A stretch of 64,000 bases of DNA from Amoeboaphelidium protococcarum (GCA_023515745.1 JALECJ010000007.1:1410612-1474611), one strand, 5' to 3'; numbered from the stretch's first letter, positions 1-12,823 are shown. Program-made: numbers and translations. The notes: generated by a model from the letters alone, not told the origin.

Positions 1-342
1 AGAAATGAAGAAGAATTGGCGCGTCAATTGAATTAGCTGAATGATCAAGTGCAGTCGTAGAGCTTTACTGGCCTAGTGCAGGATTTGAAGAGTAAATTTA
101 ACCTCTTGTCTAGTGTTCCTAATTATTATTAGCAGCAGTCTCATTAGAATCAGCTATCTAACATATCATCTGTATCTGGATTTGAAGTGTTGGATGAGTA
201 GTAGATTGTGGAAATGTTGAATAGCCTGGGTGAAATGTAAAAGTGTCTGGAGCATCTCACCACCGTTCTGAATGAAGATACACGACTGTGCTCTAGTCTT
301 GAGAAGAATATGTTACTCGATAGTGGCAAGAATTATTTCTGA
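1..342 (+). CDS. C-terminal part of a Gln-rich coiled-coil protein (5' end outside window)
   Basis: The frame is open from base 1 to a TGA at 340-342 and contains several TAG/TAA codons, read as Gln. The visible 113 residues are rich in Gln, Asn, Glu and Leu. They include heptad-like stretches (ELARQLNQLNDQV near the start, EMLNSLGEMQKCLEHL later) that suggest a coiled coil. No family is recognisable from this fragment. It converges with the NOP9 gene on the other strand, leaving about 120 bp between the two stop codons. Confidence 0.7.
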
Positions 343-462
343 GCTCTCGTTCCCAATTACTATCAGTATTTTATAATTCTAGTGCTACCCACAAGGTGCT
401 GGTGGTGGAAGATACGAAAAAAGATAATGATTCTAATACTGATTGAAAATCATATAAAATTT

Positions 463-2508
463 TCACTTGTTCATTCTTAGTTCACCTTTATCATTGAATA
501 GATTGACAAAGTGCATAGCGTATTTCTGCCTGAGCAACTTTTACCGATTCGATTTAGATAGGCTACTAGTATTACTATTATTGTTAGTAGTAGGAGTGGA
601 GCGATCAGGAGATGAACCAGATATCAAGTGTTTGTACAGCATCGCCTTTGTTCTATCAGGTATCTGAGGACTCTCTACAAATGCTTATAACATTCTACTA
701 CCGTGTGGATTCTGCACCACCAACACCAAGTCAGCGGGAGCGCATTGAAACATCATGGTCACAATCCATTTGATAAGTGTAAAGTCAAATTAGAACAGCG
801 ATGATAGCAGAGTGCATCCACCAGCACTGATTTCTCTATACTAATTCGCATTTGCATATTGATTACTATCCCCAGATAGATTCTTATCGCCAATGAAATC
901 GATCAACTACCATGATTTGGAGGCACCAGCTTGGTCCTTCTTACTCTATCCCTTTTAGTATCCGTCCTTAATAGCATCGACAATACATCTCTGAGCGTTA
1001 TTAGAATCATTAGATACTTGGGAAATGGATGCCAAATTACAAATGGATATCAAAAGCTAAGACTTTGTTTAACGATTTTGCACCAAAGACTTCAATAATT
1101 TAAAGTCTTGAACGACTGACTATAGAACCATCTCTGATAGTTCAATAGATCCATAGATGGCACTGAAGAAGGATTTGACTACAAAGTTGCCTATCGGATG
1201 GGCGCAATAATCGCGCAAATTATCCTTCAAGCAGTTAGTCCACAAATCCTTCAACAATACAGCCTTCTTCTAATCAAGCGTCTGTTATTATTCACCTTCA
1301 GCAGCGCATTCTTCATCTAGACTATGATAAGGAGATAGACATTCAAATATAAACTCAATGAAGCGAGAGGCAGAAGAGTCTTTGGCCATGGATGCGAAGT
1401 TGCTCTTGAACATTCGAGACTTGATGATGACAAGTTCCAACAACTTCAATACACCATCTTCGCCATCAATCACCTTCAACATTCCGATCAGTAAAACAAT
1501 AGTGGATACAGTAGCCTTATTAGTCCCCATCAGATACACAGTCTTTGCAGTTAGGAGCGATGATGATTTTACTTTATCCATCAGAAAGACTAAACAGTCT
1601 CTATAGAATGACTTGAGTTCTGCAACTTATTACCCGCCAGTCTATTTCGCGTTTATGACTGATTACTTGGTCTCCATCAACTTCATTCTAGCATCCTTGT
1701 TAGGTACGGCTTGATTAACAAATTACTAGTACTATTCAACAGATACGGTATTATTATCATAACCGCTGACTAGTAACAAAATCAGAATCTTCAGCACCTA
1801 GTTGGCATTCTAGTTAACAATACAGTACATTAAGCTCTCATGCACTTCCTCTACCAGAGCATTTAGCTGCAACTGCAAAGACATTAGCTCTTCCTAGTCA
1901 TCATTGACATTCTTTGAATCCGCTGTAATAGCCGTATCCCTGGTATCATTCATATGTATCATTAATAACTCGTGACATTTGAAAAGAATAACTTGAATGA
2001 CGTGAGATGCCATTCTATCACAGAGCATATCAAGGTAATGTCCACGCATTCTATCCATCAAGACGCGAAGTTGGAACTCTGATGACATGCGAACCATCAA
2101 TTCCATCAATCTACTTCCACTATAGTCCGTGGCCACCATCAACTCTTTTCCATCAATCTCATCGTACAGCGATTCGATTAAAAGACGCGTCTCATCATAG
2201 TCTTACAGAGAGTGATCACCATCCCCATTATCATTATCAGTATCAAACTTTCCCTGTAGAATGGTGAGCATACTCTCAACATACTTGGCCATTTCAGGAC
2301 TTAATCTTCCTTGGAATTCCGCGCGATATCTGTATTGTTCAAATACATCTTGTTATTACAACTATTATTTCTATGGCAATTGGTGAATATCATCCATCTA
2401 CTATTGCTGCTGATCCTGATCGACATCCAACTTACCGGATCTTCCAGCTCTCTTACCACGTCTCTTCTATCTCTTTCGCGCAGGCTCTCCAACCACCTCT
2501 TATTACAT
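463..2508 (-). CDS. NOP9: Nucleolar Pumilio-repeat protein NOP9
   Basis: 681 aa, one exon, stop TGA. NOP9 binds pre-rRNA in the nucleolus and is needed for 18S rRNA maturation. A basic N-terminus (KRQRRGKRAGR, residues about 11-21) and a Gln run precede Pumilio-type repeats. Repeat cores visible are ATDYSGSRLMELM (about 126), HPIGNFVVKSFF (about 437) and NPHGSRMLQ (about 590), which is the degenerate N/H-x-x-G-S/N pattern of the NOP9 subfamily. The length is near that of yeast and human NOP9 (about 640-670). The start is the first ATG of the open frame. It is divergent from the REXO4-type gene, with 239 bp between them. Assignment rests on the repeat pattern; another PUF-like protein is possible but less likely. 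Confidence 0.85.
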
Positions 2509-2747
2509 ATTCACTTATGCAGATACTGAGAAAAAATTCTAAATTTCAAGATTTAATAACTCCAAGTTTAACGAGTGTGATATAGATATCAGATTATGAA
2601 AAAGTACAATGAAAGCTATCGTTACTAAAGTTGAAAATCCATCAAAATCTTTGAGCGTTTTTACTCAGCGAGAGATTGTGAAAGTTCTGCATTAAATAGT
2701 ATTGTTAGAGATTATAGCAATTACACAAAGTATTAAGAGTGTGAGAG

Positions 2748-3584
2748 ATGGATATAGATATTAATGAGCTTGTGAAATAGTATGGATAGAAGGATGAGCT
2801 GTTTACAGGCAATGTGGACCCTGAGCGATAGTATAGAGATGGAAGGTAGGCTGAGGTGGTGGATCCAGAGGAGTTGGCAGAGACTTTGCGCTAATAGGAG
2901 ACTTAGCTGATGGAATCGCTGTAATAGCAGGGAAGTAAAAGGCGAATGCGAACCACCAATTACAGTCCGACTGATACGAAGAAAGTGGGCAAGTACGTGG
3001 CGATAGATTGTGAGATGGTGGGGATTGGCGCTAATGGATTGTAGTCAGCACTGGCGCGAGTATCAATTGTCAATTATCACGGTCATGTTCTACTGGATAC
3101 CTATGTTAAATGTCACAAGCCAGTCACAGATTATAGAACAGCTGTCAGCGGTATATTGCCTCATCATTTGAAAGACGGGCGAGATTTCAGGAGCGTATAG
3201 AGATAGGTATACGCTCTGATCAAGGATAAGATTGTGGTTGGTCATAGTGTTCATTCTGATTTCAAGGCTCTATAATTATCCCATCCTCCGCATATGATCA
3301 GAGACACGTCACGGTACGCACCATTTCGTAAGTTGACGCCTCATGGACGGACGCCCGGTCTGAAGTTGCTGTGTGAGAAGGTGCTACAGAAAGAGATTTA
3401 GAATGCTGCCAGTACCAGCCATAGTGTTGGTCATTGCAGTATTGAAGATGCGCGCAGTGTCATGGAACTCTTCAAGACTGTCAAATTGGACTGGGATAAG
3501 CATTGTCCACCACCGCCATCTCAATCATCGTACAAGAAATCCTCTCCTAGGAAATAGTAATAGCAATAAAGAATGTACTCTTGA
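2748..3584 (+). CDS. REXO4: REX4/REXO4-type DEDDh RNA exonuclease
   Basis: 278 aa, close to yeast Rex4 (289 aa). The exonuclease domain starts with VAIDCEMVG (about residue 84), which carries the first Asp and Glu of the DEDD motif. It continues with [12 protein letters not shown] (about 164), the second Asp region, and ends with GHCSIEDAR (about 228), which carries the catalytic His and last Asp. The family processes pre-rRNA in the nucleolus. The N-terminus is short and Gln-rich, mostly through TAG and TAA codons, and the C-terminal tail is basic. The ATG at 2748 is preceded by an AT-rich leader. The divergent neighbour NOP9 also acts in ribosome assembly, so the shared 239-bp promoter may co-express them (inference). 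Confidence 0.85.
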
Positions 3585-3618
3585 TCTATGAATTTTAAAT
3601 ATATTGCCTGATAACTGT

Positions 3619-5862
3619 TCATTTCAAAGCCTTTTTCATCTCTTGAAATTTACTACTAGTCGGGTCTAGAGCATATTCTGGATTATCCCGCAATGCCTTG
3701 AAGCGATCGTCAATCTCATACGGAGGCTGCTGAGAAGACTGATCATTAGCACCTTTTAACTTTTTCTACTTGTGCTTCTTATTACCCTTTTTACTCTTGC
3801 GATAACTGAAATCTTCTTCAGAGTCTTCTTGCTGATTACCATCGAAACGTTCATCCAGCATTAAGAGTTCCAGGTCGGTGTTATTACTGCCAACATCCTT
3901 TTAATCAGACTTTCGCTTCTTTGATGTCTTGCCTGGCCTTTTACCAACAGTAGCGGAAACCTAATGCCCAGGAGCATCAAAATCTGTGCCATAAATGTCC
4001 TGCTAAAAGAATGCATCATCCCGATACTCGGCAGGTATATCTTCATCATCGTGGTCCACATCTTTGCGGCCATCATCAGCAAGCGACTGAGACTTTTTCT
4101 ACTTCTTCAACTCCTTCCTCTTCTCACTCTTCTCCCTCAAATACTTTTCAAATACAGTCTCTCCTTGCTATTGTTCACGCTACTTCTTTGCATCTAGCAG
4201 CTTTTGGGCCACATCAGATAGACCAGGTGCAAACGATATCTCCATCTCCTCTTGCATACTGCCATCACTTCCATTACCATCCGCATTAGAATCCGAATCA
4301 CTTCCGCCACCTTGCAATAGACTCAGGTACTTGCTTCTCATTACCTCCTTCTTGTTCCCTTTGTTCTTCTTGCTCTTCTTCTGCTTAGTGATTTAATTGA
4401 AAGATTAACTATTACTGCCATTGACTTGGCCTGTATTGAGAACATCCTCTTGTAAATCTTCCGCGTCACTTTCATTGCTTAAATCCGTATCATCTTCCTC
4501 CTCAGAAGACGATGATGATGATAAAGACACATCACTGGCTAGATAAGTATTAAAATCAATCTGCTACAACTCCTCTTTAGTCCACTTCTTCTTCATAACC
4601 TTTCGCTCCGGAGCATCATCATCCCAACTGCATTTCACAGCACTGTAGCCAAGATAATTAGTCTGATTAGCCTTATTACGAAGTTCTGTGATGATGGAAC
4701 GAGAATTCTTTTAGTTCGCTTGATCAAAATCTTCAAATGAGCACTAGTCCCTGATGTCATCCTCATTAAACTACTCCTCCTCTGGCACAAACCTGAGATC
4801 CAGCTGAGTTGTGGAATGTTCAAATTCCAACTAATCACATTCCTAGTATATAGCACTCGATGTCTCCTTGGAATCACACGTAATGATAGCGTAATAATAT
4901 CTCAAACGTTCAAGCTGGTACTTTCGTAAAGCCACCACATTGAAAGTCTCTTCATGAGAACTATTTTAAAGTAGCTTATCATTTTGACCATCAGATGATT
5001 GGAGCTAATCTTCTAAATCTTCAGATTGATATTTCTCGTCATTGTCGTCATACTCAGATTGATTACCATCATCAGCCTTGCCATTTTATGAAGAATTAAA
5101 GATTTCTTTCGGAGGTCCATATAGCTCCTCTTCAGCCAAGCGCTTCTTGCCAAATGAACTCTTATACACAGCGACTTTCAAAACGGATCCACCTGCAGGT
5201 TTAAACGCGTTCATAATTCGCATAATATCGTGACTGTTCAAATTGTCCCAATCGACATTTACGAGAGCGAGGCGCGGTGTGGCATCCTCCATTATGGGCA
5301 CTCTGTCAGGCACTTGATCCAGAATTTCCATCTCATCAACCACTTCTTCGCTGTCATCCCCAGCATCACTATCTAAAGCATCCTTACTCATTTACACTAC
5401 ATCAAAATTACCATCTTCTTCACTATCTCCATCTACATCACTAATGTATGACCTCTCTTACTATTACTGAATATCGCTGTCAGAATCGGAATCAGAATCA
5501 GAAGCTATACCAATACCGCGAGCCAAATCGACAGCTGGAGACTCAACATCATCGCCATCCTCAATATCATCCGGTATACCAGCCGGAGCATCTATCTCTT
5601 CAGACTTCTACTATCCAAGCTCATACAATTTACCAATAATACCAGAATGTTGACGCGTAGATATTTAATCTTTGCGGATTCTATTAGACTTGAGAGAGCG
5701 CCCATACTTATCAACGACGCGTCTATTTTCTACACCTTAGCTGGCACCAACTCCATTCACATCAATAGAATCAAACTCGGGATCATTTAAAAGACTCTTG
5801 AATCTATCATCCACGGCCACTTTGATATTATTCTTTTTCTATTTTCTAAACCTTGGATCCAT
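3619..5862 (-). CDS. ESF1: ESF1 pre-rRNA processing protein
   Basis: 747 aa, single exon, stop TGA. ESF1 is a nucleolar protein required for 18S rRNA production. The start MDPRFRKQKK and the following VAVDDRFKSLLNDPEF and DKYGRSLKSN blocks match the ESF1 N-terminus. The middle contains the RRM-like NUC153-associated region (LALVNVDWDNLNSHDIM, then FGKKRLAEEELYGPP). Long acidic Asp/Ser/Glu runs separate basic stretches. The C-terminus carries the NUC153 block (EIDDRFKALRDNPEYALDP). It converges with the REXO4-type gene, with only 34 bp between stop codons. It is the third ribosome-biogenesis gene in a row. Confidence 0.9.
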
Positions 5863-6040
5863 TATTACTTTTGGATTGATCTGTATTTAGAATCGTAATT
5901 TTGATACTTTTTATTAAAGTGAAGACAAAGTCAATCGCTTTCGTTGTAAGCCTGCTATGTTACATCGCTAAAAGCTAGTGATAAACTTCAATGCAAAATA
6001 AAATGAAAATGCATTTTTGTATGATACTAATGTAATCCTT

Positions 6041-8050
6041 TCAGGTAGATTCACTCTTTAAATGATCATTACGAAGCTAGTTGATATAATCAAGCAAATG
6101 TCGCTCCCAGTTACGATTCTACTAAAAGACAACACGGAAACATCTGGCTATAGCACCGGCATCATCCTTTTCATATAGCTTAAACGGAACCTCGACCTCA
6201 GTGTCATCTATATCCACTCCAACCTAGAACTCGATCTATAACTGGCCTCGATCATTTGAATCGGCGACTAATAGATTGGTGATGGCAATAAATGAGTTCA
6301 TAGAGTTCTTACGGCCACCATCTCCATTTTGTTATGATTAAGCTACAGAAGGATCTCGCGGTTAAAGCTTCTTATCTTATGACTAAGATTATGGCTATTC
6401 AGTAAGATCCGCCGATTTTAATTTCGGAGACACTGACTGATCGGTACATTCACCATCCTCAAGCTCCTTTATTTACTTGACGCGATTCTCAGATACGGCA
6501 AGACGCTGCAAATCATTGATCAGACTACCAGAAGCAGATATCTAACTTGATGATGGCTCAAACTCAGAAGCATCAGCGCTTAACACGCTTTTACGTCGAG
6601 GCTTTTGTTATTATACTGAAGAGGCAGAGGAGAATGGATTGGACACCTAATCACTCTAGCCATTCGGAATCATGGAGAATATGCTTTATTACTCCTTCTA
6701 TTACTGCTGCTACTACATAACAAAGCCATTGACAGAATTCACACCCGAAGATGTTTATGTAGACATAACACCAGATGGAATTTGAAATTCAACAGCATCC
6801 GCATTCAGAGGACTCGTCACTGAATTCTTAGATGACACCATACTACCTCCATTGAGCAGATATTCTCCTAAACGGTCCCTCTAGGCGAGTTCAGATTTCT
6901 CAGCGGTGACAGTCGCAGTTGATTATCCAAATGACATTGCCACAGCCGCAGAGTTGTCGCCGTACGAGCTAAATACTCTTTTAGACGTGGACTTCTTTTC
7001 AGTAAGCTTCTTTTCTACAATAACATAGGAGGATTAGACATCAGAATCAGGGGATAGAAGTATGATTCTATTTTAGTCGGATACGCCATTATTAAAATTA
7101 TTAGCGGCTGAAGCCAATTTATTACTTCCTACACTCTTAGACCCATTCTGCAAAGGCATACCCCACTCTTCATACGGATTAAAATTCTTATTGGGAAGTA
7201 CTGGTAGTTCATTATCCACTAATTTTGATTCCTCCTCTTCATCACTCATCATCCTCTCAAGAACGCTGCTTCTAATGTACTTGCCATTGGCATCCAAATC
7301 ACGGTACTCTGGCTACTTGCCATCTTCCTATCTCCGCATATCTTCAAACTGCCTCCCAAATCCAAGTCCGTCATCTTTATAATCAGAACTGTGACGAGGA
7401 TCGCGTCTATCACCAGATCTAGGCAGAGGAAGATTATCAAAGAGACCCTTGTTCTTCAACACTGTTGGCGATGGAATCTTGAAGTCTTGATCATGGACGT
7501 AATTAGTATTAATCTTGGTGGACTGAGTTCCCCATGATGAGCCGAGTGCCTGATCATTGCCCAGGAGTTGGTATTTCGGCAAATGAGCTTACTAGATCCG
7601 CTATTTGGGCGGTTGTGACTGCAACTTGTACGGTTTCTTGGCAGCATTGAGCTTCCCTAAATCAGCATAAGGATTTTTGGTGACACTATTGTTGTCTGAC
7701 AAGCCGGGGAAATTTGTGGCACTCTTCTTCTTAGGCCCGAATGAGGGAGGCTTTGCATAAGCTCCATAATTGCCCAGAGTGTAAGTCGATGCAGAGAGAG
7801 GCAATCCATTACGACCTTTAGGTGGGACTGAGGCTACTCTGCTATAACTACCACCACCGCCTCCACCATACTACTTCTTCTTCTCCCCAGCAATAGTACC
7901 GACACCAGCCGCTACCAAGTGGGCTCTATTCATCTCTTTCATTGCTGGGTGTTCATCGCGCGTCAAATCCAGGTCATCATCTCCATCAGTAGGTGGTGCC
8001 CATCCAGGTGCATAATTCAATCTGGAAACGTCTTTCACGGCTCTTCTCAT
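6041..8050 (-). CDS. Unidentified Ser/Asn/Gln-rich protein
   Basis: 669 aa, one exon. The start MRRAVKDVSRLNYAPGW is the only in-frame ATG near the upstream boundary. Most of the chain looks disordered: Gly and Ser runs near residue 60, many Asn, Ser and Gln, and a run of six Gln around residue 440. A folded-looking segment lies at the C-terminus (about residues 600-669, including VPFKLYEKDDAGAIARCF). It loosely resembles the short Asp-Asp-containing C-terminal repeats of some cytoskeletal and centrosomal proteins, but too weakly to name a family. It is divergent from the next gene, with a 126-bp gap. Confidence 0.75.
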
Positions 8051-8176
8051 AATTGCTTATTTGACGAATGATTCCAAGTCCTAATGCTAACTTTTCAAAG
8101 ATGACTAGATAAAACTGAGTTGAGTTGAATAAAATTCTCGTTACTCTTCCAGATAAAAAAAGAAGGAATCACAAAA

Positions 8177-8924
8177 ATGCCCAAAAAGGGAAAGTCATCG
8201 AAAGCTTCTGGATCCAATGTGAAACGGCCGATTAATACGCGTCAAGTCGTGTTGACTGGGTACAAGTAGCTTATCCATTGTCTGGCTGTACAGTAGAATG
8301 ATTTTTATAGTGTGAGGTTTGGGATATCAATGGTGATATCGAAATTTGACGCGATTTTAAACTATTCGCACCAATTTGATGTCGTATCACTGGCTGATGT
8401 GGACGCGGATTTTCTATATACCGACTCCAAAGAAATGCTATAACGCAGTCTGCTAATCAAAATCCACTCTCTGTATGAGGAGACTATTCAGAAGCTCATC
8501 TCATTAGATGAAGTGGCTATTGAACAGTTGCGTAAGTGTAAATAGAATATCAAATCCATATCATTCTGCCTGCTATCACTCAAGGCCTGTGATATCAACA
8601 GCCAAGAACTGTATTCTCTTTAGCATCTCTCAAACTTCCTCTCTGATACTATGGATATATTAAGTTCTTTGCAGCAGCTTGTAATTGCGTCAAAGTTACT
8701 TTTGGATCATTATATGAGAAGTCATTCAGTAGATTTAGAATCTTCTGAACTCTCTGATCTCATGTCCGTATGGAGTGAGCGTAATTAAAGATTTGATGAT
8801 TAAGGTATGTACGTGGTTCTTCTAAAATGTTCAATATTAAATGTTTACGAATAGTTTTTGTGTAGAATAGCGGGTATAAGAGTATTATAGTGCTTTATCA
8901 CAACTTTGGAGTAGTAATGAATGA
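8177..8924 (+). CDS. Unidentified helical protein, probably two exons
   Basis: A 208-codon first exon begins MPKKGKSSKASGSNVKR (basic, Lys/Ser-rich) and continues as a Leu-rich, mostly helical chain. At 8805 there is a strong donor (AAG/GTATGT) and at 8865 an acceptor (TTGTGTAG). Removing these 61 nt gives a short second exon ending EYYSALSQLWSSNE and TGA at 8922-8924, about 228 aa. Without splicing the frame runs to TGA at 8918-8920 but then reads Cys-rich, UTR-like sequence. The matching TGTAG acceptor in the TDG gene supports splicing. No family was recognised; the helical composition would suit a subunit of a complex. Confidence 0.6.
8805..8865 (+). other. Probable 61-nt intron
   Basis: The donor is GTATGT after AAG and the acceptor is GTGTAG. 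It is AT-rich, with a TTTACGA stretch before the acceptor that could hold the branch point. Size and acceptor resemble the 62-nt intron in the TDG gene. An earlier AG at 8854 is possible but gives a less plausible reading frame. Confidence 0.5.
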
Positions 8925-9142
8925 TACATTTTTGTCAAAGGTTTTGTAAAATATAGTTGTGCTATTATTTAGTATCTTTACGCGTCTTTTCTACAGTTGT
9001 TTACTACGCTTAAACAAGATACTATTGACATAACAGCTAAACGTCCGTGCTTGAATTCAGTTTCTTTCAACCGCGTATAATAAATTGATAGACTTATCAT
9101 CTGTCTTAATATTCTAACAAGCTACTTGAAAATTCATAAATA

Positions 9143-9751
9143 ATGAGCAAAATAAATCAAGTAGATAATACCCAGGAGAAGGCCGGGAATAGCAGGAGTT
9201 TATTATAATTGAGCATAAACATTTGCCATAGTGCAGTTCGGTTGGTGTAGATTGGCGCCAGTTTCTATGCATTCTATGTCATTACCGCTTTGTAAGACAG
9301 ATCTCTGTTGGTGTAGACTGACAATCTACGCAATGTCATTTCTGCTGGAATGCTCTGTCTTCTGGCGCCGCTGCTCAGTATTCACTCGTGGTCAACGTTT
9401 ATGCAGCATGATAGTTCGACAAAGTTTATGGTTAATTCTGTGAGAGATTTGGTTATTGGTTCATTTTTCGTCTACTGCCGTTCCTCCATTAAGAATTCGT
9501 ACCAAGGTGTATGTTCTGGATCACGTAATTATAATAATGCCGGTGTAATCGGTGTATTTTAATCATATTTGACATCAGCTATGGACTAGGCTTAGTAATT
9601 TCTTCATTCCACTGCTGGTTAAAGACGCGGCTCATTGAGGGGAGTGATGTCGTGTCAATCAATGGAGACTGTTGTGGAATTCTGCTCCTATTTGGCCGTT
9701 CTATGGGCCATTAGTAGCATTCTTCTATTTGTTCGCGCCAATATGAAGTGA
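9143..9751 (+). CDS. MARVEL-like four-helix membrane protein
   Basis: 202 aa, ending at TGA 9749-9751. There are four hydrophobic helices: about residues 28-50 (SAVRLVQIGASFYAFYVITAL), 66-85 (VISAGMLCLLAPLLSI), 100-118 (DLVIGSFFVYCR) and 178-197 (FCSYLAVLWAISSILLFV). The spacing, with a small extracellular loop after helix 1 and a Gly/Cys-rich loop before helix 4, is that of MARVEL-domain proteins, which organise membrane domains and vesicles. This is a topology match only. A TATAATA box lies at about 9075. No specific subfamily can be given. Confidence 0.6.
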
Positions 9752-10030
9752 AATATGAGGTAATAGATTTTCCATGTGTATACCTTTTACGAACACTGTT
9801 GCCCATCAAGGTTCAGTCCCGCTTGAATTTCTACACACATTCTTAGATATCAGGTAAATTAGGGACGGTAACTATGCATCGAGAATGCAGCAATTAATAG
9901 ATTGAGAATCGAGTTTGTGTATTGTATGTTTGGAATTACTCATTTGCTTATCTTCCAGCTGTAAACTATCTAGTTATAATTTTAATTAGTATACACCTGA
10001 TTTTATTCGAGTTGGTTAATTACTAGCAAA

Positions 10031-11146
10031 ATGTCATTGTTTTCAAGGCTGATGGTGTTTGTTAGCGGTGGCCTTGCTATCGCTGATGTGGCGTCTGATT
10101 ACAACGTTGTACTTTCGCTGTATAACGGTGGCAACCAGGTGTATTATCAGCTGTCTTTAGGTATAATCTTGGTGGCTGCCACGATTGGCTCGGTTCAACT
10201 CTACAGAATGAGTGCCGTCACTGGGTAGAGTAGGATGGTGGCGCTTATTTGCTGCGTGTTGAATTACGTGCAAGGTTAGTGGCTGTTTGCTTTCTATCAC
10301 TGTCTAGGAGATGGAGACGAATGGGAATATTATTCCAAGTGGTTTGAGTCGAATACATTGATTGAAGTTACGCTAGAGTCCGTGCCCATGCTTCTGTTTC
10401 AATCATACACGTTGCTGATGTTGGCGTCTGATCCCACACAAGTATTGAATGGGAATGAGTTATCGGCCCAGATGGTATCGATTGTGACTAGTTTGCTCAT
10501 GTCCTCCAAGAGTCTGTTTGATCATATCAGGAATTACCCAAAGGCTTTTGGATTTGACTCCTTCTTCGATGTGAAGTTTTTACTGCTGTCGTTTCTGTTT
10601 GCAGTGTCCTCAGTGTTCAACAGAGCAGTCACTATCATTGTTGCCGCTTATGCTTTCCAAGGGACTGTGTTTGTTATCTTGGGTGTTATGGCTGCCGCGA
10701 GGTTTGTTGTTTTTGCATACCAAAACTTCAGATTTTTGAATAATAGAGTGGCTTTATAAAGTGGAGTTTGGCAGCCGTTCTATCGCGGCATCTAATACGT
10801 GTTTGTGGATTTTTATGGCGATTCCATTATAGCAGTAATTAGTTTGATTGAAGTCATTGTCATCAATGCAGTCGCCGTTCAGTAAGATCCTCAAGGCCGA
10901 TTGTCCGCTATTCCACAATATACGAGATTGATAGCACCTATTGTTATTCCGGCCACCATTGTACGCGTCATAACGCAAGGAATTTTGACTTATCGCATGA
11001 ATGAAGCCGCAAAGGTGAAGGCTGCTGCTGATCGTGCAAGTGATGAAGCCAGAAAGGCCTCGACTGCAAAAGATGCCGTCACTGTTAGTATTGCTGAAAA
11101 GGACGTTGGTAAGACCGCTAAGGTGTAAACTCAAGGATAAGCATGA
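10031..11146 (+). CDS. XK-related (XKR-like) multi-pass membrane protein, copy 1
   Basis: 371 aa with about eight hydrophobic segments. Features recalling the XK/XKR family are ADVASDYNVVLSLYN in the first helices, the long second-helix pair, and LIEVTLESVPMLLFQSYTLL (about residues 112-131), which mirrors the XKR motif of Glu and Pro residues before a Leu/Gln-rich helix. XKR proteins include phospholipid scramblases of the plasma membrane. The cytosolic tail is Ala/Lys-rich (AAKVKAAADRASDEARKAS). Copy 2 starts 394 bp downstream and is clearly homologous throughout, so this is a recent tandem duplication. Biochemical scramblase activity is not shown by the sequence. Confidence 0.7.
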
Positions 11147-11540
11147 ATAATTTTGTGCTGGTAATGATGTGATGAGCGCGAATTATAGATTGATGTTTAG
11201 ATGTCTCTTAAGTTTATGCGGTTGGTCATCGTTGAACGGTCTTCGTTACAGCAACAATTTTATATTAAGTCGTTCATTAGTTAAATTGTAATTAATTCGT
11301 ATTAAGAAAACCCCGTGGTACTTACTTCACGGAAATATATGCCAGTCTTGCGGTAATTTGCCGGGCGCTGGAATCCATGGCAATGTTCTCATACTAAGTG
11401 CGTTACTATGCAAAGCCTCATAATGCAAAGCTATTAATATGCCACTAAGCTGGCCTCATCCATCTTTGTATCTTTGCCGTCAATATAAAATATACTTGTT
11501 CAAAGCAATTTAATAGAACTAAATTGAGTTTGTAACAGTC
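11147..11540. other. Intergenic region between the XK-like pair
   Basis: 394 bp with no credible gene. It holds the 3' flank of copy 1 and the promoter of copy 2, with a TATAAAA box at 11484-11490 some 50 nt before the ATG. Confidence 0.6.
11484..11490 (+). promoter_or_regulatory. TATA-like box of XK-like copy 2
   Basis: TATAAAA lies 51 nt upstream of the ATG at 11541, in an AT-rich stretch just after a GC-richer segment. The position is plausible for a TATA element; there is no experimental support. Confidence 0.35.
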
Positions 11541-12638
11541 ATGGGTAAGAAGAACGAGGCTATGGACAAAGTTTCGAGAGTGATGGTCTTTGTTAGTGGT
11601 GGTTTGGCTATTGCTGATGTTATTTCCGACTATAACGTTGTACTATCTCTTCAGCGCGGCGGTAATCAAGTATACTATCAACTGTCTCTGGCAATTATTT
11701 TGGTTGCTTCAACTATTTAGGCAATTTAGCTTTTCAGATTGCGCCTGATTGCGAATTGCAAATTACCTATTGCTTTAGTATGTTGCGTATTGAACTTTGT
11801 TTAAGGACACTGGTTGGCCGCTTTCTACTTAGCGCTTTAAAGAGGTGACAAATGGAAAAAATACACCTAATGGTTTGACTCCACGACACTGATTGAGGTG
11901 ACTTTGGAAGCAGTTCCCATGCTCCTGTTCTAATCTTACACTCTGCTGATGTTGGCGTCAGATGCAACTCAAGTGCTCACTGTTGCCGAGTTCTCCTCCT
12001 AGATTATCTCGATTGGTTTTAGTTTACTTATGGCGTCGAAGACTATGTTTGAGTAGATTAGAAAGTATCCTAAGGTATTCAACTTCAGCTCTAGCGCTGA
12101 TCCTATATTTATGGTACTGGCATTGCTGTTTTCTATTGCATCCGTCTTCAACAGAGCAATCACCATTATTGTTGCGGCATACGCATTTCAAGGCACAGTT
12201 TTCCCTATTCTGGGGGCTATGGCAGGCGCGCGCTTCATCATATTTGCTGTCGGTGGTTGCTTCGTTAAAGATAGAGTCAAATCTGTTGTAAATGCACTAT
12301 GGACACCTCTCTATCGTGGCATCTAGTTTGTGTTTGTTGACTTTTATGGCGATCCAATGATTGCTGTTTTGAGTCTGGGTGAAATCATTGCTATCAACTA
12401 CATTGCTTTAACTCAAGATCCTCTCGGCTTGTTTGCCGCTATACCATAATATAGATAGTACATTCTACCTATTGTGGTGGCGTCCACGTCGGTCCGCGTC
12501 GTGACTCAAATCATATTCTAATACTAAATGAGACAAGCAGCTTTAGCTAAAGCTGCAAGTGATCGTGAGTGGGAAGAGTAGAAGAATGCAAAGACAACGA
12601 CAGCTGATAATAGCGTTGCAGTGACTGTGGATGGGTGA
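11541..12638 (+). CDS. XK-related (XKR-like) multi-pass membrane protein, copy 2
   Basis: 365 aa, TGA at 12636-12638. It aligns with copy 1 along its whole length. Shared blocks include VMVFVSGGLAIADV, DYNVVLSL, GGNQVYYQLSL, TLIEVTLEAVPMLLFQSY, FNRAITIIVAAYAFQG and FVFVDFYGD. The first ten residues are an extra polar extension (MGKKNEAMDK). Divergence is highest in the loops and the charged C-terminal tail, while the predicted helices are kept, indicating selection on both copies. Several Gln positions in copy 2 are TAA or TAG where copy 1 has CAA or CAG, an independent check on the genetic code. Function as for copy 1. Confidence 0.7.
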
Positions 12639-12823
12639 GGTATTTAGAATCGTTGCACCACGGAGATTTGATAAAATGATGAAAATAAAGTTTATAGATG
12701 AGACTTTTTAGAATAAAGATTGATCAACTTTTATCGTTCTATTGCTCAACATACATTAACAAAACTGTAGATTCTATCAAGCGCACTGGATCATCAATTT
12801 CCCTATGCTACTATATGAAACAT

